From an uncultured Clostridia bacterium (GTDB taxonomy: Bacteria > Bacillota > Clostridia > Oscillospirales > Acutalibacteraceae), in NCBI GenBank assembly GCA_944384925.1, contig CALWVF010000038.1, forward strand, positions 1-56,556: a DNA stretch of 56,556 nt, read 5' to 3'. Shown here piece by piece: positions 1 through 6,373 of the stretch (positions are counted from its first letter, which is position 1; each line of letters starts with the position of its first letter). The translations under genes were made by a program, and so were the position numbers. The notes below the pieces were generated by a model. The model was not told where the DNA came from, searched no databases, and was given only the letters and a program-made list of their open reading frames with translations.

Positions 1-1
1 A

Positions 2-106
2 AAGAATGTATTTAATGAAAATAGTAAAGTTCGTAGAGATAGCAACGATGAAAAGAAAACTGAAGCAAAACCAGGAGTTACATATGTGTACTTGCAAGAG
101 GTATAG
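2..106 (+). CDS. C-terminal end of an unidentified protein (truncated by window edge)
   Basis: An open frame enters from the left edge and runs 34 codons to a TAG. The visible tail is charged at first (Asn, Lys, Arg, Asp and Glu rich) and ends in a short beta-like stretch, VTYVYLQEV. After the TAG the same frame stays open for 15 more codons to a TAA. No family is recognisable from so short a piece, and its start lies outside the window. It could equally be a chance open frame. Confidence 0.3.
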   Translation, partial: KNVFNENSKVRRDSNDEKKTEAKPGVTYVYLQEV

Positions 107-131
107 TTAAATGTAATTGAAATCAAGCCTG

Positions 132-281
132 ATGCATATAATTATATTATTTAAGGATAAGCTTTCTACAAAAGAAAAGTTAGATAATTATATTAAAGAA
201 AAATATCCTGAACCTACTCCTCTAACAGAAAAGGAAGAAGACGAATTATTCAGCGGTTTTGGTAATGGAGCACTATTTTAA
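132..281 (+). CDS. Small hypothetical protein, 49 residues
   Basis: ATG at 132 opens a 49-codon frame rich in Lys and Glu, ending in SGFGNGALF. A TTG at 117 in the same frame is an alternative start, with an AAGAGG about 15 bases upstream, which is too far for a good ribosome site. Codon use is ordinary for this genome and a strong terminator follows at 320-362, which argues that something is transcribed here. Product unknown. It may be a remnant or out-of-frame continuation of the gene cut by the window edge. Confidence 0.35.
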   Translation: MHIIILFKDKLSTKEKLDNYIKEKYPEPTPLTEKEEDELFSGFGNGALF

Positions 282-319
282 TGAATAAATAATTATAACC
301 GCTTAAGTTATTAAATATT

Positions 320-362
320 TTACCCCTATTCTTTAAAATCAGAATAGGGGTAATTGTTTTTT
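320..362. terminator. Intrinsic terminator, bidirectional position
   Basis: A perfect 13-bp stem (320-332 with 341-353, core ACCCCTATTC) with an 8-base loop is followed on the plus strand by TTGTTTTTTT. It lies between a plus-strand open frame ending at 281 and the minus-strand gene ending at 373. It is a good plus-strand terminator and a weaker one for the minus strand, where no T run follows. Confidence 0.8.
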
Positions 363-372
363 AATATTTATA

Positions 373-786
373 TTAATCTAGTGTATATTTATCTACACTT
401 ATTTTTCCTTCACTATCACAAGTTATTTTTAGTTCAACCTTATAGTCTGAGCCTTTTCCACTTTCCGGATTTATCTTTACTTTTACTAGTGCTCCGCCTA
501 AATTTGTTGTCATATTTTGTGTCCTAGTAAAAGCTTTTATTTTTGCTCCATCGCTAACATTCTTAGTTTTATGCGAAACGCTTAAGCATTTTACTTCTTT
601 ACTCTTTGGGTTATATCTAAATGTTGCTTTTATCTCTACTTCACCCAGTTTAGTAGCATCATTATTCCAATACGTCTCTGTTATAGTTTTTGTAATATAT
701 TTATATTGTGAGTTATTACTTGCAGCGCCGACTGAAAGTGAACATAGAAATAATATTCCAAAAACCATAAAAAATGCTTTCTTCAT
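373..786 (-). CDS. Secreted protein of unknown function, 137 residues
   Basis: The first 22 residues form a signal peptide (MKKAFF, hydrophobic core, then SVGAAS), so the product should be exported. The mature part of about 115 residues is polar with alternating hydrophobics, suggesting a small beta-rich domain, and ends in a TCDSEGKIS stretch. ATG at 786 is preferred over the in-frame GTG at 795 because AAGGGGG sits 8 bases upstream of the ATG and abuts the GTG. It is the last gene of a tight three-gene minus-strand set (27-base gap) headed by a phospholipase C-like protein. Its spacing of FRYN and terminal C-x(4)-G-K-I-S resembles the upstream 200-residue protein (YHYN and C-x(3)-G-E-I-S), so the two may share a fold. 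Function unknown. Confidence 0.7.
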   Translation of the reverse strand: MKKAFFMVFGILFLCSLSVGAASNNSQYKYITKTITETYWNNDATKLGEVEIKATFRYNPKSKEVKCLSVSHKTKNVSDGAKIKAFTRTQNMTTNLGGALVKVKINPESGKGSDYKVELKITCDSEGKISVDKYTLD

Positions 787-813
787 ATTATACACCCCCT
801 TAATATTAAAATT

Positions 814-1416
814 TTAATTGACTGTTTTTAAATTATACGAGATTTCCCCATTAGGAGTACATACAAAATCTATGTGTGAGTTATTGTAATATTTATAGTG
901 TATACCTCCAGTCCACTTTTGATAAATCACCCATGTTCCTGAAACAATCGATTGTGAATCTGATTCAAAAAGCTCAATTACTCCTGTTGTAACAAAGTGT
1001 TTATCGTAATTACTTTGATTAGATACTACATCTGAATCCATATTTTCAATCCAAACTGATGAACCATTATAATGGTATCTAGCATAAAGCAATTGATTAG
1101 ATATAACCTCTCCTGTTTTCTTTAAAACAATAACTTCATTTGCTTTAACAGACTTTATAAAGACACCCTCATTATTTTTATCTTCAAAATTGTCTATAAG
1201 TGAGATTGTTGTTTCGCAAATAATGTCGTCATATACTTTATTTATAGTTTTTTCTTCATCGATTAAAACTGTTGTATTATCACAAACTTCATTATCCTCA
1301 AATGATGTTACAGCATCACCCTCTACAATAGGATAATTTTCTGCTGCAAATGCAGGCATCTTTAAAACAGAAATAAAAAGCAATAAATATAATGGTAATA
1401 GTACAAGTCTTTTCAT
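814..1416 (-). CDS. Secreted protein of unknown function, 200 residues
   Basis: A signal peptide (MKRLVLL, long hydrophobic core, PAFAAEN with likely cleavage after AFA) precedes an acidic mature protein. The first part has two similar stretches (CDNTTVLIDE and CETTISLIDN), hinting at an internal repeat. The second part carries aromatic-rich strands (YARYHYN, GTWVIYQKW, HYKYYNN) ending in a C-T-P-N-G-E-I-S motif like that of the next gene. ATG at 1416 is chosen because AGAGAGG lies about 9 bases upstream; the GTG at 1422 is too close to it. It sits 39 bases after the phospholipase-like gene and 27 bases before the 137-residue gene. No family recognised. Confidence 0.7.
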   Translation of the reverse strand: MKRLVLLPLYLLLFISVLKMPAFAAENYPIVEGDAVTSFEDNEVCDNTTVLIDEEKTINKVYDDIICETTISLIDNFEDKNNEGVFIKSVKANEVIVLKKTGEVISNQLLYARYHYNGSSVWIENMDSDVVSNQSNYDKHFVTTGVIELFESDSQSIVSGTWVIYQKWTGGIHYKYYNNSHIDFVCTPNGEISYNLKTVN

Positions 1417-1455
1417 AATCACTAACCTCTCTTTAAAATTGTCTTATATTACATT

Positions 1456-2190
1456 TTATTTTACATCATGATAAAATTTATATAACACTCCAGCAACTGC
1501 TTTTTGTGCATTTATGATGGCATTTCCGGCGACTTCTTCTCTTGATAATGTTTTATACTCAAACATTGCATAACAATTGTCGTTTGCAACATATGAAGCT
1601 GCTTTTGCAATTGTTTCTAACTTGTTGTTATAATAATATCTAAATTCATCCTTATTCATAGAAGCTACGTGTTTATCTTGTTCTTTTATACACAACTCCT
1701 CGAATGAGGTATGATCCGGCACTTGAAAAGTTGCGTCTACTAATACTTGTGCATTTGAATGCACAGGAGTATTAATATCTTCCAAGAAGTGCAAAGCTCT
1801 ACCTAACTCTTCCCAAGCCTTGCTTAATCTGTTTGATTTATAATATTTAATTGCACTTTTATAATGACCTGTAAACTTTGTAAGCGCAGAAGCATTTTCT
1901 CCCACAAAATTTTTACCTGTTGCTGGGTTGTAAAAATGGTATTTATATATTCCTATATTTTCATCAAAATCCGGCTGTACACAATACGTAAACAAATCTG
2001 CTCTAGCCTTTTCATTGTAGAATTGCGAATATTCCTCTGCCCAAATATTATCTATTATATTAACACCTTGTTGAGTAGTATATAAATGTGTTTCTGAATT
2101 AAATGCAAAGATATTTATTGAAATTATACTTGCTAATAGTACTATATTCACACTCAGTAATACTAATTTTCTATAAAACCGCCTTTTCAT
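1456..2190 (-). CDS. Zinc-dependent phospholipase C-like secreted protein
   Basis: This 244-residue protein matches the zinc-dependent phospholipase C family (Bacillus cereus PLC; N-terminal domain of Clostridium perfringens alpha-toxin), which hydrolyses phosphatidylcholine outside the cell. A signal peptide covers about residues 1-29. Aligned by eye, zinc ligands are His35 (THLYTTQQG), Asp74 (QPDFDEN), His85 (YKYHFYNP), His134, Asp138 and His144 (GRALHFLEDINTPVH), and His160 and Glu164 (DHTSFEE). The amino-terminal Trp that is the first ligand in the classical enzymes is not seen: only FNSET separates the signal peptide from His35. There is no C-terminal PLAT domain, so it resembles the B. 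cereus length class. A strong GAGGAGGAG precedes the ATG. It heads a three-gene operon with two small secreted proteins. Activity is inferred; substrate untested. Confidence 0.85.
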   Translation of the reverse strand: MKRRFYRKLVLLSVNIVLLASIISINIFAFNSETHLYTTQQGVNIIDNIWAEEYSQFYNEKARADLFTYCVQPDFDENIGIYKYHFYNPATGKNFVGENASALTKFTGHYKSAIKYYKSNRLSKAWEELGRALHFLEDINTPVHSNAQVLVDATFQVPDHTSFEELCIKEQDKHVASMNKDEFRYYYNNKLETIAKAASYVANDNCYAMFEYKTLSREEVAGNAIINAQKAVAGVLYKFYHDVK

Positions 2191-2696
2191 AATTTTCTTC
2201 TCCTCCTCTATGATAATAAATTCTTGTACAACCTATTTTATGCTAACGCCACTACAAAGTTGTTATTTATAGGCAGAGACATGTTTAATTTACACGCCTT
2301 CACTTTAAAATTATATATATATTTTATATATTTTTCAATATTCATTGACATATTTTCACAGAAATCGTGTATGTTATTTTTATTTATTTGTATATTTTGG
2401 TTTTTTATTGGTAAACTAACTGTAATTATAGCTTTTCTATTAATTAACTAATATATATTTTTTAAATATTTTTAATTTTTAAAAACAATGCCCTTTGGCA
2501 GTTTGTTTTATATATAATAATTTTAAACAAAAAAATTTTTTACGAGTGGGTTAAACTTTCACACTTTGTTCTAATGTCCATTTAAATTATACCAATCATA
2601 TGTATATTTGCATTAATCAAGATATTTATATTTTTTGTATACAGCGCATTGATAATTATTAATAAAAATATAAAAAATCAATTTATTTAAGCAATA
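2191..2696. other. AT-rich intergenic stretch between divergent genes
   Basis: About 500 bases without a convincing gene. A plus-strand open frame at 2224-2451 lacks a ribosome site and is all hydrophobic AT-driven codons. A terminator-like hairpin at 2482-2509 lies, oddly, between two divergent transcription units, which could mark a lost gene. Confidence 0.6.
2482..2509 (+). terminator. Terminator-like hairpin, no assigned gene
   Basis: An imperfect stem pairs AAACAATGCC with GGCAGTTTGTTT around a CTT loop, followed by T-rich sequence. Neither flanking gene is transcribed toward it, so it may be a relic or may stop read-through from upstream. Confidence 0.45.
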
Positions 2697-2725
2697 TTGA
2701 CAAAATAAATTAAATGTGGTAGAAT
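2697..2725 (+). promoter_or_regulatory. Near-consensus sigma-A promoter
   Basis: TTGACA at 2697-2702, a 17-base spacer and TAGAAT at 2720-2725 give an almost ideal vegetative promoter. A start near 2732 would leave an untranslated leader of about 170 bases before the small-protein gene at 2901, beginning with a short inverted repeat (ATTAGTTT and AAACTAAT). Confidence 0.8.
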
Positions 2726-2900
2726 GTTATTAGTTTATTAAACTAATAATTGTATCACATTCTATAAAATATTTTAATAAGCTATATTTTGTATTAAATG
2801 ATAATCAACAAAATTCTTACACTTAGTGTATACTTAGTCCACCTTTACATTATGTAGTTATTTCTACAAGTGATACATATCCACCAAGGAGTTGATAAAT

Positions 2901-3113
2901 TTGGAACAGGAAAAAAAGTTATCTAATGAAAATTTAAAAAAAGTAGTTGCCGGTACTAAGATAGATTATTCACAGTATTCTGACTACCCAGAGATTCAAA
3001 CATGTGATTTAGTCTTGGACCCCTATGAAGGCGATTATATTAGCAGCACCCTTTTAAACTGGCGAGTTAAATGCAGAGGTTTTCATAAAAATCCTGAGGA
3101 AAAGGATAAATAA
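2901..3113 (+). CDS. Small protein with leader-peptide-like N-terminus and a shared 45-residue domain
   Basis: A 70-residue product starting at TTG 2901, chosen because AAGGAG (2886-2891) ends 9 bases upstream; the TTG at 2892 abuts it. Residues 1-18 (LSNENLKKVVAG) look like the helical leaders of bacteriocin or RiPP precursors, which end in a double Gly or Ala-Gly cleavage site; this similarity is inferred from pattern only. Residues 19-63 form a domain, with motifs TKIDYS, LDPYEGDYISSTLL and WRVKCRGF, repeated in the next gene with 33 of 45 positions identical by eye. Two Cys occur here (QTCDL, VKCRG) and both are replaced in the partner. A strong promoter lies upstream. No transporter, peptidase or modifying enzyme is adjacent. 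Function unknown. Confidence 0.75.
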   Translation: MEQEKKLSNENLKKVVAGTKIDYSQYSDYPEIQTCDLVLDPYEGDYISSTLLNWRVKCRGFHKNPEEKDK

Positions 3114-3148
3114 TTGTAAAAGATAATATAATTAAGGAGTGAACTTTA

Positions 3149-3637
3149 ATGAAAAATGAAAAAAAAATAGACAGAATAGTATCTGAAAGTGTTGTTGAAG
3201 AAAAAGTACCTAGCACAGAATCAAGTACTAAAAATTCTGATTCAAATGAAGAAACCAAAAATAAATCATTAGTAAATGATAATATCAAAGAAGATAATGC
3301 TCAAAAGGTTAAATCAGAAGTTACATCAGAAAAAAGTAAGCAAGTTTCACAGGAAGTTCTATCAGAAAAAAGCAACCCAATTTCTAAAGAAAAAGATGTT
3401 AAAAAGAAACCTAACCATCAAGAATATTCTAAGGAAGAGAAGGCAACTCATGCTGAAAAAATGCCCGAAAAGCAACCCGTTAGCAAGAATTCATCTAATA
3501 CCAAAATAGATTATTCAAAATATCCAAATTATCCTACAAATCAATCGAAAGACTTAGTTTTTGATCCATATGAAGAAGATTACATTAGTAGTACTCTTTT
3601 ACGTTGGAGAGTTAAAAATAGAGGATTCAAAAAATAA
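3149..3637 (+). CDS. Disordered-linker protein carrying the same C-terminal 45-residue domain
   Basis: A 162-residue product with AAGGAG 10 bases before its ATG, 35 bases after the preceding gene and presumably co-transcribed. Residues 1-117 are a highly charged, Lys/Glu/Ser-rich, low-complexity segment with an internal near-repeat (TSEKSKQVSQEV and LSEKSNPISKE), predicted to be disordered. Residues 118-162 repeat the domain of the upstream protein (TKIDYSKY, FDPYEEDYISSTLL, WRVKNRGF), without the two Cys. No signal peptide or membrane segment. The arrangement looks like domain duplication with different N-terminal delivery parts. Not a family I recognise. Confidence 0.75.
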   Translation: MKNEKKIDRIVSESVVEEKVPSTESSTKNSDSNEETKNKSLVNDNIKEDNAQKVKSEVTSEKSKQVSQEVLSEKSNPISKEKDVKKKPNHQEYSKEEKATHAEKMPEKQPVSKNSSNTKIDYSKYPNYPTNQSKDLVFDPYEEDYISSTLLRWRVKNRGFKK

Positions 3638-3650
3638 AAAATATTAAAGT

Positions 3651-3690
3651 AAAATGCTCAACTGCTGAATTAAAGCAATTGAGCATTTTT
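3651..3690. terminator. Bidirectional intrinsic terminator
   Basis: A long stem (AAAATGCTCAACTGCT with AGCAATTGAGCATTTT, one mismatch) and a 7-base loop, with A and T runs on the two sides. It sits between convergent genes ending at 3637 and 3738, and can serve both. Confidence 0.8.
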
Positions 3691-3737
3691 GTGCATTAAC
3701 GAACACAATATTATTTTATATGTTAATAACATAACCG

Positions 3738-4610
3738 TTACCTTACATTACCAACAAAAAACAGCGCCATGGTTCCAGGCCCAGAATGTGCGCCAATTAC
3801 AGGTCCAACATTGTTGATTACTACATCCTTAACATGCAACCGATTTATAATTAATTCCTTTAAACCCTTAGCTTCATCTTCACAATCGCCATGGCTTATA
3901 AATATAATCTGCTTTTCCGGAACAATGCAGCTTTTTTGCATTCTATTAAACAATTCTTCTATAGACTGCCGGCGACCTCTAACCTTACTAACAGGAACCA
4001 ATTTGCCGTCATCACTTACATGTAAAATGGGTTTAATTCCTAGCATGCTGCCAAACAATGCAGACGCAGACGAAACTCTGCCACCTCTTTTTAAATGGAA
4101 TAAATCATTAACAGTAAACCAATGGCAAAAGTTTCTTTTATTTTCTTCTATCCATTTGCTAAGCTCTTCTATACTAAAACCCCGCCGCTTTTGCATAACT
4201 GCATGATAAACCAGCAACCCTTCCCCCATCGATGCCGAGAGTGAATCTATAACTATAATTTTATTATTTGGGTATTTTTCTTTTAATTCATTTGCTGCAA
4301 TAGTTGCAGAATTATATGTCCCACTTAATGCTGAAGAAAATGCAATATATAGTATGTCTTCACCATTTTGAAGGTATTTTTCAAATGACTCTAAAAACTG
4401 AGAAACATTAACCTGAACAGTATTAACTGACTGACCTTCCCTTAATAATTTGTAAAATTCTTTTATTGTTAAGTCTCTTTCATCTGGGTAATTATAGTAA
4501 CTCTTATTATTTATTATAAATTGCAAAGGTAAAACCTCAATATTTAATTCCGATATCATATTTTCCGGCAAATCTGTTGTAGAATCTGTAATTATTTTAT
4601 AACTATGCAT
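3738..4610 (-). CDS. DegV family fatty-acid-binding protein
   Basis: A 290-residue DegV/FakB-type protein. These bind a fatty acid and present it to the FakA kinase for incorporation into phospholipid. Hallmarks are the N-terminal IITDSTTDLP, the central SSALSGTYNSA (ligand-carboxylate region), FTVNDLFHLKRGGRVS, the GSMLGIKPIL stretch and the C-terminal GPVIGAHSGPGTMAL. Length is typical. ATG at 4610 is chosen because AAGGAG lies 7 bases upstream; the longer frame from 4637 has no ribosome site. No fakA is nearby, as is usual for dispersed FakB paralogues. The fatty acid preferred cannot be told. Confidence 0.93.
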   Translation of the reverse strand: MHSYKIITDSTTDLPENMISELNIEVLPLQFIINNKSYYNYPDERDLTIKEFYKLLREGQSVNTVQVNVSQFLESFEKYLQNGEDILYIAFSSALSGTYNSATIAANELKEKYPNNKIIVIDSLSASMGEGLLVYHAVMQKRRGFSIEELSKWIEENKRNFCHWFTVNDLFHLKRGGRVSSASALFGSMLGIKPILHVSDDGKLVPVSKVRGRRQSIEELFNRMQKSCIVPEKQIIFISHGDCEDEAKGLKELIINRLHVKDVVINNVGPVIGAHSGPGTMALFFVGNVR

Positions 4611-4773
4611 CTTATCACTCCTTAACAATATTATCACAGCTAAAATTTTAAATACACTAAGTAATTATAACACTGAACATTACGATTTACAATCTATCTA
4701 AAATACTTTTACAAAAATTTTATTGATCTAAGTATTAAAAAAATATATCATATTATATATTGTAATTGTAATT

Positions 4774-4802
4774 TTGAATCTTACATGATAAACTATTATA
4801 TG
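4774..4802 (+). promoter_or_regulatory. Possible promoter of the mreC-mreD-PBP2 cluster
   Basis: TTGAAT, a 17-base spacer and TATATG precede mreC by about 40 bases. It is a moderate match in very AT-rich DNA, so could be chance. Confidence 0.45.
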
Positions 4803-4842
4803 AATTTTTGTTTTATACTATAGGTTTAAAAGAGGTGTTTTG

Positions 4843-5721
4843 TTGAAAGAATTATGGAAAAAACCAGGATTTAAAATACTTGTTGCTGTAACTTTAATCA
4901 TGTTTGGACTTCTTATATATACCGCGACATCAAGTGGGTCTGGCGTATCTTCTATTTTTGAATTTATCACTAATCCGCTTCAAAAAATCTCTTCTGCAAT
5001 ATCCTGCAAAACTAATTACTTGTTTGAAAGAAAAAAAACAGTAGATGAACTATATAACGAAATCGATATGTTAAATGAAGAACTTCAAAAACTCAGAACC
5101 TTAACTGTTGATTATTATGACATTAAAAAGGAAAACGCTCAATTTTTAAAATATTATGATCTAAAGCAAAAGAATAAAAGCTTCAAGTTTGTTTCTGCTT
5201 CTGTTATCGGAAGAGATCCAAATGAAAATTACTATGGATTTACATTAGACGAAGGAAAACTTCTGGGAGTTTCTGTGAATGATCCTGTTATTACAGATGC
5301 AGGGCTTGTTGGATGGGTATATCATGTTGATTTTAATTCTTGTAAGGTTAGAACTATTTTATCGCCTAATACTAAGGTAAGTGCTGTCGATAAAGTTAGC
5401 GGAGATAGCGGTATTATTACAGGAGGTCAAATGTCTATGGCTGATCAAAATCTTACTAAATTCTCACTTGTCCCAGCGCAAAATAATCTAAAACTAGGAG
5501 ATATTCTTGTTACTTCTGGATTAAGCGGAATGTATCCAATAGATTTAAAAATAGGAGAAGTTTCGGATATATCGACAGACGAATACGATGCTTCTGTTTA
5601 CGCTGTAGTTAGGCCTTTCGAGGATATCCCTAAAGTTAAAGATGTTTTTATTGTAACTGATTTTGTTGGAAAAGGTAACATACAAACATCTACAATCGAT
5701 GAATATATAAACAAAGATTAA
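4843..5721 (+). CDS. mreC: Rod shape-determining protein MreC
   Basis: A 292-residue bitopic membrane protein of the elongasome that links MreB filaments to wall synthases outside the membrane. A transmembrane helix lies at about residues 13-29, a coiled coil at about 66-100 (ERKKTVDELYNEIDMLNEEL), then the two beta-barrel domains with family signatures VIGRDPNENYYGFTLDEG, GLVGWVYHV and GDILVTSGLSGMYP. TTG at 4843 is preferred to the adjacent TTG at 4840 because AGAGG is 7 bases away. mreD and a class B PBP follow in the usual order. mreB is not in the window. Confidence 0.95.
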   Translation: MKELWKKPGFKILVAVTLIMFGLLIYTATSSGSGVSSIFEFITNPLQKISSAISCKTNYLFERKKTVDELYNEIDMLNEELQKLRTLTVDYYDIKKENAQFLKYYDLKQKNKSFKFVSASVIGRDPNENYYGFTLDEGKLLGVSVNDPVITDAGLVGWVYHVDFNSCKVRTILSPNTKVSAVDKVSGDSGIITGGQMSMADQNLTKFSLVPAQNNLKLGDILVTSGLSGMYPIDLKIGEVSDISTDEYDASVYAVVRPFEDIPKVKDVFIVTDFVGKGNIQTSTIDEYINKD

Positions 5722-5822
5722 TATTTTATTATACTGGCTAAGTGTCTCAATAAAACAATTTAGAAGGGAGCACTACAAACATTATACATCATTTTTAGTG
5801 TACTAAAAGTTTGTATATTTAT

Positions 5823-6335
5823 ATGAAAGACAACTATAAAAAAATTAAATTTTTAATATATTTTGCTGAAGCTGTATTATTATTTGTACTGCAACAAAAT
5901 TCCTTTCTAGTTCCTGAAATCTTTGGTGGCAAACCAACACTCCTAATTCCGTTATTAATAAGTATATCTATGTTTCAAACTGAAGGGGTATCTACTATTT
6001 TTGGAATGATTATAGGAATCCTTTTAGACATCGGTGTAGGACATATAATCGGCTTTTACGCTATCTTACTACCATTAATTGCCTATGCTCTTAGTTATAT
6101 TTCCGGTAGATTCTTAAAAATCAATTTTTTATCTTATTCTATATATTGTTTTATCGTTGTTATACTATTGCAATTAATGCATTTTGTAGTTTTTTATTTA
6201 ATTCATGGTTATGGCGGATATTCTTATGTGCTGATACAACACTACCTTTCGAGAACTATATATACAATTCTGCTATCTCCAATTATATATTTATTTAACC
6301 GCTCAGTGGAGTTTAGAATTAGAGAAAATGACTAG
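5823..6335 (+). CDS. mreD: Rod shape-determining protein MreD
   Basis: A 170-residue very hydrophobic protein with about five membrane helices, placed between mreC and the elongation PBP exactly as mreD is elsewhere. Family features include the pattern PTLLIPLLISISMFQ and GIIGILLDIGVGHIIGFYAILL. ATG at 5823 has no clear ribosome site; an in-frame TTG lies at 5811, and an isolated AAGGGAG (5764-5770) is too far upstream. The start is therefore uncertain. The role is in the membrane part of the Mre complex, inferred from family and context. Confidence 0.88.
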   Translation: MKDNYKKIKFLIYFAEAVLLFVLQQNSFLVPEIFGGKPTLLIPLLISISMFQTEGVSTIFGMIIGILLDIGVGHIIGFYAILLPLIAYALSYISGRFLKINFLSYSIYCFIVVILLQLMHFVVFYLIHGYGGYSYVLIQHYLSRTIYTILLSPIIYLFNRSVEFRIREND

Positions 6336-6373
6336 ATGTATTTGTTAATATGTAAAATATATAAACTTAGGGG

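Noticed and set aside
2224..2451. 75-codon hydrophobic plus-strand frame
   Set aside because: No ribosome site, TTG start, composition explained by AT-rich DNA, and it runs through a region with no other coding signs.
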